Shown: positions 36,894 to 47,492, numbered from the stretch's first letter. The stretch is DNA of 64,000 nucleotides from Cognatundibacterium curvum (GCF_014284235.1 NZ_JACOGD010000001.1:248001-312000), one strand, 5' to 3'. Numbers and translations: made by a program. Notes: generated by a model from the sequence alone, not told the origin.

Positions 36894-38223
36894 AAAATAT
36901 TTTGGTACTGACGGTATACGTGGACGTGTCGGTGTCGCACCGATTACACCTGACTTTGTAATGCGCTTAGGATATGCCGCCGGAAAAGTTTTGGCACAGG
37001 CTGGCCACGTGGGCGAGGGACGTCCCACCGTACTCATCGGTAAAGATACACGTATTTCTGGTTATATGCTCGAAGCCTCTTTAGAAGCAGGCTTTGCAGC
37101 GGCAGGTGTCGATGTCATGTTATCAGGTCCGATGCCGACCCCGGCCGTCGCCTATCTGACACGTGCCTTGCGTCTTGCTGCCGGTGTTGTGATTTCAGCT
37201 TCGCATAATCCTTATGATGACAACGGGATTAAATTTTTCTCGGCACAAGGGAATAAATTGCCGGATGAAGTAGAGCTCGCGATCGAAGCTGAGCTGGAAA
37301 AAGAAATGCTGTGCGTGAGTTCTGAGCACTTAGGTAAAGCACATCGTTTGCGTGATGCGAATGGCCGTTACATCGAATTCTGCAAAGGGACTTTCCCTAC
37401 CGAGCTGGATTTGCGCGGCATGAAAATTGTCGTGGATTGCGCACACGGTGCGGCTTACGATATTGCGCCGCATGTATTCCATGAGCTGGGTGCCGAAGTA
37501 ATCGCGATTGGCAATACGCCGAATGGGCTCAATATCAATGACAAAGTCGGTGCGACAGCGCCCGATGCACTCGCATTAGCAGTACGTGCAAACCATGCAG
37601 ATTTGGGTATTGCCCTTGATGGTGATGCTGATCGCCTGGTCATGGTGGATCGTCACGGGAAAATTTATAACGGCGATCAGTTGTTGTATCTGATGGTATT
37701 GGACCGTCTCGCGACTGGCCCGGTAGCTGGCGTGGTTGGTACTTTGATGACCAATATGGCAGTCGAGGTCGCCCTGCAAAAACTGAATGTTGGCTTTTCA
37801 CGCGCCAAGGTCGGCGATCGCTATGTACTGGAGCAACTACACGAACGTGGCTGGCTACTCGGTGGTGAAGGCTCTGGTCATTTGCTGTGCCTGGATAAGC
37901 ATTCTACGGGCGATGGTATTGTCTCTGCCTTGCAGGTCTTGTCCGCATTAAAACGCAGCGGTAAAACACTGGACGAATGTATTTCTGGTTTAGTGCTGTA
38001 TCCGCAGACCTTATTAAATGTGCGTGTCACACCCGGTTTTAACTGGCAAGACAATGCTGCGCTGGTCGCAGAAAAAGCCAAAGTCGAAGCTGAACTTGGC
38101 AATCGTGGGCGTGTGCTGATACGTGCATCCGGTACTGAACCGCTGATACGCGTGATGGTGGAAGCGGATGATGCAGACTTGGCAGCAAGTTCTGCGCGCC
38201 GTTTGGTGGATTGCATTAAATAA
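36886..38223 (+). CDS. glmM: Phosphoglucosamine mutase
   Basis: A 445-residue enzyme converting glucosamine-6-phosphate to glucosamine-1-phosphate for cell wall and LPS precursors. The active-site phosphoserine is in [14 protein letters not shown], the metal loop is [11 protein letters not shown], the sugar loop is GGEGSGHLL, and the phosphate loop is [12 protein letters not shown]. The start at 36886 ([13 protein letters not shown]) lies inside the end of folP. A short hairpin (about 38228-38251, CAGGCGGC / GCCGTCTG) follows the stop. Confidence 0.98.
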   Translation: MSRKYFGTDGIRGRVGVAPITPDFVMRLGYAAGKVLAQAGHVGEGRPTVLIGKDTRISGYMLEASLEAGFAAAGVDVMLSGPMPTPAVAYLTRALRLAAGVVISASHNPYDDNGIKFFSAQGNKLPDEVELAIEAELEKEMLCVSSEHLGKAHRLRDANGRYIEFCKGTFPTELDLRGMKIVVDCAHGAAYDIAPHVFHELGAEVIAIGNTPNGLNINDKVGATAPDALALAVRANHADLGIALDGDADRLVMVDRHGKIYNGDQLLYLMVLDRLATGPVAGVVGTLMTNMAVEVALQKLNVGFSRAKVGDRYVLEQLHERGWLLGGEGSGHLLCLDKHSTGDGIVSALQVLSALKRSGKTLDECISGLVLYPQTLLNVRVTPGFNWQDNAALVAEKAKVEAELGNRGRVLIRASGTEPLIRVMVEADDADLAASSARRLVDCIK

Positions 38224-38326
38224 TGCCATGCAGGCGGCTTTCGGGCCGTCTGAATATTGAAAGTATTGGCAATTACATGTAGTATTCAGCCTTCAGTTTT
38301 TTAGCGCGATTGTGCTGAAATCTAAA

Positions 38327-38403
38327 CTGTCCATAGCTCAGTTGGATAGAGCACGAGCCTTCTAAGCTCGGGGTCGTAGGTTCGATTCCTACTGGGCAGG
38401 CCA
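38327..38403 (+). tRNA. tRNA-Arg (anticodon UCU)
   Basis: A 77-nt cloverleaf. The acceptor arms are CTGTCCA (38327-38333) and TGGGCAG (38393-38399). The D arm GCTC/GAGC, the anticodon arm CGAGC-CTTCTAA-GCTCG with anticodon TCT (38361-38363), and the T arm GTAGG-TTCGATT-CCTAC are all present. The CCA end is encoded (38401-38403). It reads AGA codons. Confidence 0.97.
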
Positions 38404-38410
38404 GAATATA

Positions 38411-38437
38411 AAGCCCAGCTTGTAGCTGGGCTTTTTT
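38411..38437 (+). terminator. tRNA-Arg terminator
   Basis: AAGCCCAGCT / AGCTGGGCTT with a three-base loop and a run of T, eight bases behind the tRNA. Confidence 0.88.
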
Positions 38438-38498
38438 GTTTCTGATTGCGCAGAATTCGTAGGCGGGGCAGGGGCTGTTTTTTTCAGCCCCTGTCTGC

Positions 38499-40559
38499 TT
38501 ACCAGATCGTGACGCGCTCTGCCGGTGGCAGATACATCTTGTTGGCTTCTTTAACGCCAAATGACTGATAGAACGGTGTCATATTGCGCAGCGTGCCGTT
38601 AGCACGGAATTCGCCAGGGGAGTGCGGATCCGTTTTTATACGGATAATCGCTTCCTGTTCACGCAACTTACCACGCCAAACCTGAGCAAAGCCCATGAAG
38701 AAACGCTGATCACCAGTGAGGCCTCCAATCACAGGAGCAGGTTTGCCGCCCAGCGATAATTTATAGGCTTTGTAAGCGATGGCCAGACCGGAATTATCAG
38801 CAATGTTTTCGCCCAGAGTCAGCTCACCATTCACGTGATAGCCGGACACGGGTGAAAACGCATTGTATTGCTTTACCAGCGCAGCAGTTTTTGCCGCAAA
38901 TTTTTCGTGGTCTTCTTTCGTCCACCAGTCACGCAGATTACCCAAGCCGTCATACTGTGCGCCCTGATCATCGAAACCATGGCTGATTTCATGGCCAATC
39001 ACCGCGCCTATGCCGCCGTAGTTAACCGCATCATCGGCTTTCGGATTGAAGAATGGTGCCTGCAAAATAGCTGCCGGGAACACGATTTCATTCATCTCCG
39101 GATTGTAGTAAGCATTGACCGTTTGTGGTGTCATGCCCCACTCATCACGATCGATGGGCTTACCTAATTTATTCAGTTCAGTTTGTGCTGCAAACTGGCG
39201 AATCGCACGCAGATTACCTACTGCATCACCTTTGACTATCTTCAGCTCAGAATAATCTTTCCATTTATTTGGATAGCCGATCTTAGGCATAAAGGTAGCG
39301 AGCTTAGCCTGCGCTTCTTTTTTGGTCGCATCACTCATCCAGTCCAGCGTGTCCACGCTTTGCTTGTAAGCGAGCAGCAGATTATTCACGAGTTGCTCCA
39401 TCTTGGCTTTGCTATCAGCAGGGAAGTGCTTTTCAACGTAGAGTTTGCCCAGACTTTCACCCATGCCGCTGTCGACCAGACGTACGCCACGTTTCCAGCG
39501 CACTTCCTGACTAGGAACGCCACGCAGGGTTTTGCTGAAGAAGGCAAAGCTTTCATCCGCAAACTGTTTTGGTAATTGCGATGCAGCAGAGCTGAAGGTG
39601 TGCCATTTCAGGTAAGCCTTGATGGTGTCCAGCGGTGTTTCTGCCAACACTTTGCTCATTCCTGAGATATAGCTAGGCTGGGCCACGATCACATAGTCTA
39701 TCTTACCGCTCACGCCCAATTCTTTCAGGTAGGCATTCCAGTCATTGCCTGCACCCAGCTTGCCGAGTTCATTCAAAGGAATTTTGTTGTAGGCTTTGAT
39801 CGGATCGCGCAATTCAACTTTGGTCCATTGCACCTTGGCCAGCTCGGTTTCCAGCGCCAGAATCGCGGCTGCTTTTTTAGCGGCGTCTTTATCACCCGCC
39901 AGGCTCAGCATTTTCTCTATATGCTGCAGGTATTTTTCGCGGGTAGCTTTGAGTTTGGCGTCGTCATCTTTCAGATAGTAATCACGATCTGGCAGTGCCA
40001 GGCCGGATTGACCGATGTCGAGTACGTATTTGGTGGAGTCTTTATTGTCCTGATGTACCTGCACATCAAAAGGTGCGGTAACGCTGATACGGTTCAGCCA
40101 TGCAAAAGTAGCTGGTAACTGATTTTTGTCGGAGATAGCATCAATCTTCGCAAAGTCGGCTTGCAAAGGCTTGAGGCCTGCGGCTTCGATGGCCTTGGTG
40201 TCCATGAAGCTGGCAAATAAATCGGCGATCTTTTGCGCATCGCTGCCTTGTGCATTCTGGCCTTTGGACAGGCCTTGAATAATTGTGTGCAAACGTGGCA
40301 CTACAGCTTCACGCAAATCCATAAACGCACCAGCTGAAGAGCGGTCAGACGGGATCTGTGCATTTTTGAGCCAGGCGCCATTCACATGGCGATAAAAATC
40401 TTCTTGTGGCGCAACAGATTTGTCCTGGAATTTGGTGTCTATACCGGACAGCAATACGGAGGGCGACGCCGCTTTGGCAGGTTCCGCGGCATAACTGGTG
40501 GCAGTGCTGGTTGTGCCAGCGATGAGCAGCGCGATAACGCTGATAACTTGGGCTTTCAC
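38499..40559 (-). CDS. M13-family zinc metallopeptidase (PepO/neprilysin-like)
   Basis: A 686-residue secreted peptidase with a signal peptide (about 1-24, TSYAA). The zinc motif VIGHEISHGFDDQG is near residue 520, with the third ligand and Asp in GENIADNSGLA further on. The substrate-binding motif NAYYNPEMNEIVFPAAI and the C-terminal end typical of M13 peptidases are present (the last residue is Trp, in PAERVTIW). It cuts peptides in the periplasm; the substrate is unknown. Full length. Confidence 0.93.
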   Translation of the reverse strand: MKAQVISVIALLIAGTTSTATSYAAEPAKAASPSVLLSGIDTKFQDKSVAPQEDFYRHVNGAWLKNAQIPSDRSSAGAFMDLREAVVPRLHTIIQGLSKGQNAQGSDAQKIADLFASFMDTKAIEAAGLKPLQADFAKIDAISDKNQLPATFAWLNRISVTAPFDVQVHQDNKDSTKYVLDIGQSGLALPDRDYYLKDDDAKLKATREKYLQHIEKMLSLAGDKDAAKKAAAILALETELAKVQWTKVELRDPIKAYNKIPLNELGKLGAGNDWNAYLKELGVSGKIDYVIVAQPSYISGMSKVLAETPLDTIKAYLKWHTFSSAASQLPKQFADESFAFFSKTLRGVPSQEVRWKRGVRLVDSGMGESLGKLYVEKHFPADSKAKMEQLVNNLLLAYKQSVDTLDWMSDATKKEAQAKLATFMPKIGYPNKWKDYSELKIVKGDAVGNLRAIRQFAAQTELNKLGKPIDRDEWGMTPQTVNAYYNPEMNEIVFPAAILQAPFFNPKADDAVNYGGIGAVIGHEISHGFDDQGAQYDGLGNLRDWWTKEDHEKFAAKTAALVKQYNAFSPVSGYHVNGELTLGENIADNSGLAIAYKAYKLSLGGKPAPVIGGLTGDQRFFMGFAQVWRGKLREQEAIIRIKTDPHSPGEFRANGTLRNMTPFYQSFGVKEANKMYLPPAERVTIW

Positions 40560-40713
40560 GTAAGGTTACTCCTCTTTAGTAGCGGGTCACAGATCTGGCT
40601 TTGTTGTATTCGTGACCTGATTATCGATATGGGTATGACAAAGTACGGCTGAAGTGTTTACTTCGACGTCAGAAAACACGTAAAGTTCAGCGTCAGCCTG
40701 ATATTGACTGCAC

Positions 40714-40729
40714 GCGCAAGCGTTTGCCA
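40714..40729. promoter_or_regulatory. Third LacI/PurR-type box
   Basis: GCGCAAGCGTTTGCCA contains the core GCAANCGNTTGC seen twice before the CpdB-like gene. It fits the PurR consensus except for the two outermost bases. It lies 48 bp before the alpha/beta hydrolase start, in the divergent region with the M13 peptidase gene. No other element is clear in this 217-bp region. Confidence 0.4.
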
Positions 40730-40776
40730 AATTGCAGGCATATTCACTGACGCACAGCAGTGTAACTGTATTGAGC

Positions 40777-41484
40777 ATGAACACAATAAGCAAGGTGTCT
40801 GGTTTGGAAAAAAATGAGATAAAGCGTGCATATACGCTCGATTTGCCAGCAGGAAGCGGCCCCTTTCCCTGTCTGGTGTTGGCTCCCGGTTTGCGTTATG
40901 GGATGCAAAGAGAACTTTTCCTGGCTATCTCAACCGGGTTAACCCGCGCTGGGATAGCGGTCGCCAGATTTGACTGGGATTTTTTTCAAAAAAATCCTAA
41001 AGAAGGCCAACCTTCAGCAGATCTTTCAGCTGAAAGCAGGCAGCTACGCGAAGTAGTGCGCCAATTGCGGCTGGATGACAATATCCATTTTCAGCAGATT
41101 GCTCTGGCCGGGAAGTCTTTTGGTTCCGTGGTGGCCTGGCGTGTTTTATGTGAAGACGCCAAGTTTAAAGCAGGCATTTTTCTGACGCCCTTATTTGATG
41201 AAAAAAAAGATGGGCCAGAAGCCAGCTATGTCGCAGCGCGCTATTATCCGTATGCGTCTTCTTTGCGCTTGCCGCTCATGATGATTACCGGTGATCAGGA
41301 TGCGCATTGTTCAGCGCGTAGTTTATATCGCTTTGCATTTGAAAATACCAGCGCGATCCGTATCGCCGTCGTTAGCGGCGACCATGGATTTAGTCAGGCT
41401 GCAGATGCGAAAATAAGTGAGAACAGCCATCCATTGGTGGCTGCCCATATACTGGATTTTCTGCGTCACACCGCTTTTGCCTGA
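40777..41484 (+). CDS. Alpha/beta-hydrolase family protein (KANL3/Tex30-like)
   Basis: A 235-residue cytoplasmic hydrolase. The nucleophile Ser is in LAGKSFGSVVA, the acid Asp is near ITGDQDAHC, and the His is in SGDHGFSQ, a complete triad in the right order. The closest group by eye is the KANL3/Tex30-like hydrolases. The substrate is unknown. An ATG at 40732 would add 15 residues without family character, so 40777 is preferred, although no good ribosome binding site is seen for either. It converges with recJ. Confidence 0.82.
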   Translation: MNTISKVSGLEKNEIKRAYTLDLPAGSGPFPCLVLAPGLRYGMQRELFLAISTGLTRAGIAVARFDWDFFQKNPKEGQPSADLSAESRQLREVVRQLRLDDNIHFQQIALAGKSFGSVVAWRVLCEDAKFKAGIFLTPLFDEKKDGPEASYVAARYYPYASSLRLPLMMITGDQDAHCSARSLYRFAFENTSAIRIAVVSGDHGFSQAADAKISENSHPLVAAHILDFLRHTAFA

Positions 41485-41496
41485 ACACAGCCAAAC

Positions 41497-43188
41497 TTAG
41501 GTATCGATGTGTTCAACCAAGAGCTGTACCTTGGTCACGCCATTGTATTCATTCGCATCCAGGCGGAAAGCGACATTGACGACTTCATCCAATTCATCGG
41601 TATGTCCGAACCAGATCGCATCAAAACGCTGGCCATTTTTTTCCAGCACCAGCTTCAGATGACGTTCTTTCAGTATGCGTTGAGAAATCAGCCGGAACTG
41701 ATCGCAAAACACGGGAGGAGGGAAGTGCTGCCCCCAGACTTGCTGGTCCAGTAGCTGAATAAAATCAATGCTGAAATACGCATCCTCCAGTGCGCCATCG
41801 GTTTCTATGATGCGCTCCAGCTGGTGCTTTTCCAGCCAGGATTGCCCGACTGCCTCAAAGGCTGCCTGAAACACGGCTAAGTCCTCATGCGCCAGACTGA
41901 GTCCTGCTGCCATCGCGTGGCCACCAAATTTGTGTATGACGCCGGGGATTTGCTTAGACACCAAATCTAATGCATCGCGCAAATGAAAGCCAGGGATAGA
42001 ACGGCCTGAACCTTTGATCAGGCCATCGCCAGCCGGGGCAAAGGTAATGGTAGGGCGGTAAAATTTATCCTTGAGGCGGGAAGCCACTATCCCGATCACG
42101 CCCTGGTGCCAGCTCTCATCATAGACGCTGATGGTGTGGCTGTCTGCCACCTGCAAGTCATCCAGATGCAGTAGCGCGATGTCCTGCATCTCGCGCTCTA
42201 TATCTTTACGATCGCTGTTGATCGCCTGCAGTTGCTGCGCAATGTGCCAGGCATGGGCCTCATCATCGGTCGTCAGGCAAGCGATGCCGAGTGCCATGTC
42301 CGCCAGTCTGCCTGCGGCATTCAGACGTGGCCCCAGGGCAAAGCCCAGATCAAATGGACTGGCTTTCTGCGCCTCACGTCCGGCGACACGAAACAGCGCG
42401 GCAATACCGGCACACATGCGCCCAGCACGCATACGTTTCAGGCCTTGCGCCACCAATACCCGGTTATTCGCATCCAGACTCACCACGTCTGCCACGGTGC
42501 CGAGTGCAACCAGATCCAGCAAGCTATCCAGCTTAGGCTGGGTTTGCTGATCAAACAGTCCGCGCTGGCGCATCTCAGCGCGCAAGGCCAGCAAGACATA
42601 AAACATCACACCTACACCGGCCAGGTTTTTACTTAAAAAGGTGCAGCCCGGCTGATTCGGGTTGACGATCACCGCGGCGTCCGGTAATTCTTGTCCGGGC
42701 AAATGGTGATCCGTGACCACCACCTCCACCCCCAGCTCTTTCGCACGTTTGACGCCATCGACACTGGCGATGCCATTGTCAACCGTGATAATGATGTCGG
42801 GTTGTTTTTCCCTGACCGTCAGTTCCACGATTTCCGGCGTCAGGCCATAGCCATATTCAAAGCGATTCGGCACGATGAAATCGACTCGCGCACCCAGCAT
42901 ACGTAAGCCACGGATACCAACTGCGCAAGCGGTGGCGCCGTCGCAATCGTAATCTGCCACAATAGTCATGATTTTGTGGCTGGCGATTGCATCGGCCAAA
43001 AAGCAGGCGGCTTCTTTGATGCCCTTCATTTCTGCCGGAGCATGCAGTCCAGACAGTTCAGTCGATAAATCTTTTTCAGTCGTCGCATGGCGTGCCGCAT
43101 ACAGTCGGGCTAACACCGGATGCATGCCGCGCTGACGCAAGAGTTCGGCTTCACGGAAGGCGTAGGGACGGGTCGCAATTCTGGTCAT
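41497..43188 (-). CDS. recJ: Single-stranded-DNA-specific exonuclease RecJ
   Basis: A 563-residue 5'-3' exonuclease acting in recombination and mismatch repair. The DHH-family motifs are present (TIVADYDCDGATA, TVDNGIA, VVTDHHLPG), followed by the DHHA1 part (GIVASRLKDKFYRPTI, GSGRSIPGFHLRDAL, HKFGGHAMAAGLSL) and the C-terminal OB fold. Typical length. Its start overlaps the stop of the upstream gene by 4 bp (ATGA), so the two are translationally coupled. Confidence 0.97.
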   Translation of the reverse strand: MTRIATRPYAFREAELLRQRGMHPVLARLYAARHATTEKDLSTELSGLHAPAEMKGIKEAACFLADAIASHKIMTIVADYDCDGATACAVGIRGLRMLGARVDFIVPNRFEYGYGLTPEIVELTVREKQPDIIITVDNGIASVDGVKRAKELGVEVVVTDHHLPGQELPDAAVIVNPNQPGCTFLSKNLAGVGVMFYVLLALRAEMRQRGLFDQQTQPKLDSLLDLVALGTVADVVSLDANNRVLVAQGLKRMRAGRMCAGIAALFRVAGREAQKASPFDLGFALGPRLNAAGRLADMALGIACLTTDDEAHAWHIAQQLQAINSDRKDIEREMQDIALLHLDDLQVADSHTISVYDESWHQGVIGIVASRLKDKFYRPTITFAPAGDGLIKGSGRSIPGFHLRDALDLVSKQIPGVIHKFGGHAMAAGLSLAHEDLAVFQAAFEAVGQSWLEKHQLERIIETDGALEDAYFSIDFIQLLDQQVWGQHFPPPVFCDQFRLISQRILKERHLKLVLEKNGQRFDAIWFGHTDELDEVVNVAFRLDANEYNGVTKVQLLVEHIDT

Positions 43189-44183
43189 GCTGCGAGCCCT
43201 TCAAACAGAGGTGACAAGCTGGGCTTTTTCCAGAATTTCCACTTGCTGCTGCGCCGGATATGAAATTCAACGCAGCGCCGTGTATCTGTGCAAATTAAAC
43301 GCAGGCTGTCGATTTCGCCGCTATTCAGGGCATCCAATGCAGGCTGCATAAGGTGCTGTTCCATTGCGTGGAAATGATCCAGCCAGCTGGCCCAGTCGCT
43401 ATTGAGTGCGGTACTGATCAGCGCATCGTAATGCCACAATCCACTTTGCGTGGGCTGGCAGTGCGCACTCAGCCAGTGCGGCACATCCGTCTCTGTCACT
43501 GTGGATGCATTCAGATTTTCCGGCGTCGTGCCGCCATATAACCAAAGTGAGTTAACCGGCTTCAGGCCGCTCAGCTCGCGGCGTTGGTTGACTTCGTGCT
43601 CAAACCATTGCATCTGTACTTCATTTTGAAATTTGCGCCAGGCGCGCGCTGACTCGCCTTGCGGCATCCAGACGTCAATATTGTGACCGCAAGCCGCATC
43701 CGGCGTCGCCGTTTTCAGGTCGCGCCATTGATCGGCACGCAAAAACCAGTGGCTGCTATCATGCGCCAGCAATTCCAGCCCATATTCTTGCGCGGTCTTA
43801 CTGGCGATTGCAAACAGTTGCGATGAATGCTCATCTGTCAGTGCCAGCTGGCGAAGATCGGTCAGTACCAGATGATCACGTGCGATATGGATGTGTACCG
43901 GTTGAAGGCTAAACCAGTAGCCCTCACGCAGAGCAGAGTGGGCTTGCAAGTGTTGAGGTGTAATGTAAGAAGGGCTCTGCAGCGTGCTTTCAGGCGGAAA
44001 ACGGCCTGTCAGCCAGTATTCATGCGGTAAAGCACGCGCAAATGCATCCAGATCCGGGTGGCGCTGGCGCTCTGCCCAGCCTAGCAAGCTTGCTGTCGCG
44101 GGGGTGTTCAGATTGCGCAGCAAGTCTTTTTCAAGTCCGGAAGGCGGTATGCTGAAGGGAATAATCAATGCTAAATTTTTCAT
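43185..44183 (-). CDS. Conserved betaproteobacterial protein upstream of recJ, function unknown
   Basis: A 332-residue soluble protein coupled to recJ by an ATGA overlap. The start at 44183 (MKNLALIIPFSIPP) is preferred over an ATG ten codons earlier, since the family-like N-terminus begins here. Proteins of this kind next to recJ in Burkholderiales are often labelled phosphoglycerate mutase-like or regulatory, as I recall, but I see no metal-binding or phosphate-binding motif that would support this. Visible features are a Trp/His-rich body and the C-terminal CVEFHIRRSSKWKFWKKPSL. A role linked to recJ is a guess from position only. Confidence 0.75.
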   Translation of the reverse strand: MKNLALIIPFSIPPSGLEKDLLRNLNTPATASLLGWAERQRHPDLDAFARALPHEYWLTGRFPPESTLQSPSYITPQHLQAHSALREGYWFSLQPVHIHIARDHLVLTDLRQLALTDEHSSQLFAIASKTAQEYGLELLAHDSSHWFLRADQWRDLKTATPDAACGHNIDVWMPQGESARAWRKFQNEVQMQWFEHEVNQRRELSGLKPVNSLWLYGGTTPENLNASTVTETDVPHWLSAHCQPTQSGLWHYDALISTALNSDWASWLDHFHAMEQHLMQPALDALNSGEIDSLRLICTDTRRCVEFHIRRSSKWKFWKKPSLSPLFEGLAA

Positions 44184-44238
44184 ATTGAGTATTGTATGGC
44201 AAACTGACGCCACCTTAATTGATAACCCCAGATTTGCA

Positions 44239-45495
44239 GTGAAAAATCTCTCTTTTGAATGGCTGGTCGGACTACGCTATACCCGTGCCGGTAAACGCAG
44301 TGGCCGCAATGGCTTTATTTCCTTTATTTCTATGATTTCCATGTTTGGCATCGGTCTCGGGGTAGCAGCCCTGATCATCGTGCTGTCTGTGATGAATGGT
44401 TTTCAAAAAGAAGTACGCGACCGCATGTTGTCGGTGATCGCGCATGTGGAAATTTTTGATGCCACCGGCGCAATCCCCGATTGGCAGCAAACTGCTGCTG
44501 AAGTGCAGAAAAATCCGGCTGTGCTGGCTACGGCACCCTATGTAGACGGGCAATCCATGATCATCCATGACGAGGTGATGCGCGGCGTGATTATCCGTGG
44601 CGTATTGCCGGAACTGGAGCCTAAAGTCTCGGAAGTGGCTGACAAAATGAAAAGCGGCCATTGGCAGGATTTACGCTCAGGAGAATTCAATATCATTCTG
44701 GGCTCCGCACTGGCTGCCGGTTTGCGGGTGCAAGTCGGCGATAAAGTCACGCTGGCTGCGCCGGAAGGGCAAATGACGCCAGCCGGCATGGTGCCACGTC
44801 TGAAGGCTTATACGGTAGTGGGTATTTTTGAGGCTGGCCATTATGAATATGATTCTGGTATGGCTTTCATGCATGTCGATGACGCACAAAAGTTTTTCCG
44901 CCTCGCCAGTCCTTCTGGCCTGCGTGTCAAAATCAAGGATATGTTAAAAGCACCGCTGATTGCGCTGGAATTGTCGCGCAGTCTGAGCGGTGACTTGCTG
45001 ATCCGCGATTGGTCACAACAAAATAAAAACTACTTCGCTGCGGTAAAGACAGAAAAAACCATGATGTTCATCATCCTGACGTTAATCGTAGCGGTGGCAG
45101 CATTTAATCTGGTCTCCACGCTGGTGATGACGGTGACGGATAAGCAGGCGGATATCGCGATTTTGCGTACTCTGGGTGCTTCTCCGGCTTCAATTATGAA
45201 GATTTTTATGATACAGGGCGGTATTACCGGCCTGGTTGGTACCGGGCTCGGTGTCTTGTTCGGGGTGCTGGTTGCGCATAATATCGACGTCATCGTGCCG
45301 TGGATAGAGCATACGATGGGCGTCGCTTTCCTGCCTAAGGAACTGTACTTTATCACCACTTTACCTTCCGATCTGCGTTCTGCCGATGTACTGCAAATCA
45401 GTGCTATCGCTGTCGTTCTGGCCTTCGTTGCCACCCTTTATCCGAGCTGGCGCGCTGCCCGTGTCAAACCAGCTGAGGCTTTACGTTATGAGTAA
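44239..45495 (+). CDS. lolC: Lipoprotein-releasing ABC transporter permease (LolC/E type)
   Basis: A 418-residue inner-membrane protein that extracts outer-membrane lipoproteins and hands them to LolA. Four helices flank a large periplasmic domain: TM1 follows [20 protein letters not shown] and three helices lie in the last 150 residues ([20 protein letters not shown] onward). The C-terminus is [19 protein letters not shown], as in MacB/LolC proteins. Translation starts at a GTG (44239), since the family start is (M)[17 protein letters not shown]; longer frames begin inside the divergent gene. Only one permease gene is present, so the complex is probably a homodimer (LolF type). It overlaps lolD by 8 bp. 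Confidence 0.95.
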   Translation: MKNLSFEWLVGLRYTRAGKRSGRNGFISFISMISMFGIGLGVAALIIVLSVMNGFQKEVRDRMLSVIAHVEIFDATGAIPDWQQTAAEVQKNPAVLATAPYVDGQSMIIHDEVMRGVIIRGVLPELEPKVSEVADKMKSGHWQDLRSGEFNIILGSALAAGLRVQVGDKVTLAAPEGQMTPAGMVPRLKAYTVVGIFEAGHYEYDSGMAFMHVDDAQKFFRLASPSGLRVKIKDMLKAPLIALELSRSLSGDLLIRDWSQQNKNYFAAVKTEKTMMFIILTLIVAVAAFNLVSTLVMTVTDKQADIAILRTLGASPASIMKIFMIQGGITGLVGTGLGVLFGVLVAHNIDVIVPWIEHTMGVAFLPKELYFITTLPSDLRSADVLQISAIAVVLAFVATLYPSWRAARVKPAEALRYE

Positions 45496-46186
45496 TCGTT
45501 CTATGGAATCCCCAGTCGTGCTGTCCTGCCATCAGTTGAGCAAAAGCTTTAACGAGGGCAGCGATGCTGTTCATGTATTGAGCAATATTTCCTTTAGTGT
45601 CAGAGCAGGTGAAAGGGTCGCGATTATCGGCGCCTCCGGCTCAGGCAAATCCACGCTGTTGCATTTGCTGGGCGGGCTGGATACACCCAATAGCGGCAGT
45701 GTGAAATTGCTGGATAAAGAGCTGGCGACGCTGAGCGAAGCTGAGCGCGGCAAAATGCGCAATCAGTCGCTGGGTTTTGTGTATCAGTTCCATCATTTGC
45801 TGCCTGAATTTTCTGCACTCGATAATGTCGCCATGCCACTCATGATCAGACGCGTGCCACGCGCTGAGGCACAGCAAGCCGCGCAGCGCATACTGGAGCG
45901 TGTCGGTCTGGGAGAGCGCGTTAAGCATGTGCCGGGTGAGTTGTCCGGTGGTGAGCGGCAGCGGGTGGCACTGGCGCGTGCGCTGGTGGCGAATCCGGCC
46001 TGTGTACTGGCTGATGAACCAACCGGCAACTTGGACAGCGATACCGCGCAAAAGATATTTGCCCTCATGCTGGAGTTATCGCAAACCCTGGGCACTGCTT
46101 TTGTGATCGTGACCCATGATGCAGAACTGGCCGGGCGTTGTGACCGGGTTTTACGACTCAACCGGGATGGCTTGCTGCCAGCCTGA
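45488..46186 (+). CDS. lolD: Lipoprotein-releasing ABC transporter ATPase LolD
   Basis: A 232-residue ATPase that powers lipoprotein release. Motifs are Walker [10 protein letters not shown], the Q-loop region [12 protein letters not shown], the signature [15 protein letters not shown], Walker [13 protein letters not shown] and the H-loop VTHD. The start at 45488 lies inside the end of lolC, so the two are coupled. Confidence 0.97.
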   Translation: MSNRSMESPVVLSCHQLSKSFNEGSDAVHVLSNISFSVRAGERVAIIGASGSGKSTLLHLLGGLDTPNSGSVKLLDKELATLSEAERGKMRNQSLGFVYQFHHLLPEFSALDNVAMPLMIRRVPRAEAQQAAQRILERVGLGERVKHVPGELSGGERQRVALARALVANPACVLADEPTGNLDSDTAQKIFALMLELSQTLGTAFVIVTHDAELAGRCDRVLRLNRDGLLPA

Positions 46187-46190
46187 ACCT

Positions 46191-47492
46191 ATGATGAAGA
46201 CCAACAAATATCTGCCTCAATTAGTCTGTGTGCTGGCCGTATTACCATGTCTGCCTGCCTCTGCGGCCAATGAATTGGTGCTGCAACTGGAGACTGCGCT
46301 GACCCGCGACACCAATCCTTTGCGTTTCACGGATCAGGCAAACACCGACCCTGGTCTTGTCAGCTCTGCGCAAAAACAGGCAGATACTGTGGCTGCTGCG
46401 GATTTGCGCTTTGGTGCTATCGTGCCAGTGCTATCCGATCAAACCAGACTGGTGCTGACCGGCTCGCTTGGTAATCGTCACTATAAAAACTATAGCCAGC
46501 TGGACCACCAGACAGGCGGTGCAGATCTCGCATTTGACTGGGTGGCAGGACACGCACTGTCGGGGCGCATCAGTGCTGGCAAGTCAAAACGCCTGTTCCA
46601 GTACATCAATGGCAGTCTGACTGAGCGTGATTTGTCGCATGAGCAGCGTGCAGGCAGCGATTGGCGACTGAGAATTAATAATGATTTCCTGCTGGCGGCC
46701 AGTCTGAGCCGGTCTGGTCTGGATTATGATTTGCCTGTGAATCAGCTATACAACTTCCGCGAACACAGCAAACAAGCGGGTCTCAGGTACACATCCACCA
46801 CCGGCTCTATGCTGGAAGGCGGGCTGCGCTGGTCGGATACCGAATTCCCACAACGCACTGAGGCACAAATTACCCAGCTGGACCGCGCATACAAAGAGCG
46901 TGAAGCCTATCTGGATGCAGAATGGAATTACAGCGTCAAAACCGTATTCAGTACCCATCTGGGTTTGATCAAACGTAGCTATGAAACCCTGAGCGAGCGC
47001 GATACCAATTTGCTCAACACCATCGTTCGTGGCACCTACCTGTATTCACCGCAGCTTAGATTTGATCTGCAACTGTTTGACCGTCCGTTTTCCATCGTCG
47101 ATCCTGCCATCCTGTATGTGCAGACTAAGGGGATAAGACTCGACAGTAGCTGGAAATACAGCCCTAAGTTGCAATGGAATGCCTCAGTGCTATGGCAGGA
47201 CAGTGATCAAAAACTGATACCGCGTTTTGATACCGCTGCGGCGCTGCAATCGCGTAAAGAGAAGCTGCAACGACTAGGATTCGGTGGCAGCTATCTGATC
47301 GACCGTGGTTTCAGGCTGTTCCTGGACAGTGCTTATGAGCGCACGCAGCGTGAAGCCGATGGTGTGCAGCTAAAGCAGGCCATCATCAAGCTTGGTTTTG
47401 AATATACCTATGAAAACATCGCCGGTTCCGCAGCACGTATGGGCTTGAACCGCTACCAGCAATTCTATAGCGCTACTGAGGCCACTAAATGA
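46191..47492 (+). CDS. Outer-membrane beta-barrel protein, EpsL-like
   Basis: A 433-residue protein with a signal peptide (about 1-24, LPASA). The rest is rich in alternating polar/aromatic strands typical of a 14- to 18-strand barrel (ALSGRISAGKSKRLFQY, KTVFSTHLGLIKRSYETL, FRLFLDSAYERTQREA). It begins with the ALTRDTNPLRF type of strand seen in the exopolysaccharide outer-membrane protein EpsL of PEP-CTERM/exosortase loci. The next gene is a polysaccharide deacetylase and overlaps it by 4 bp, which supports a role in polysaccharide modification or export. No exosortase is in view. The start could also be at 46194. Confidence 0.7.
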   Translation: MMKTNKYLPQLVCVLAVLPCLPASAANELVLQLETALTRDTNPLRFTDQANTDPGLVSSAQKQADTVAAADLRFGAIVPVLSDQTRLVLTGSLGNRHYKNYSQLDHQTGGADLAFDWVAGHALSGRISAGKSKRLFQYINGSLTERDLSHEQRAGSDWRLRINNDFLLAASLSRSGLDYDLPVNQLYNFREHSKQAGLRYTSTTGSMLEGGLRWSDTEFPQRTEAQITQLDRAYKEREAYLDAEWNYSVKTVFSTHLGLIKRSYETLSERDTNLLNTIVRGTYLYSPQLRFDLQLFDRPFSIVDPAILYVQTKGIRLDSSWKYSPKLQWNASVLWQDSDQKLIPRFDTAAALQSRKEKLQRLGFGGSYLIDRGFRLFLDSAYERTQREADGVQLKQAIIKLGFEYTYENIAGSAARMGLNRYQQFYSATEATK

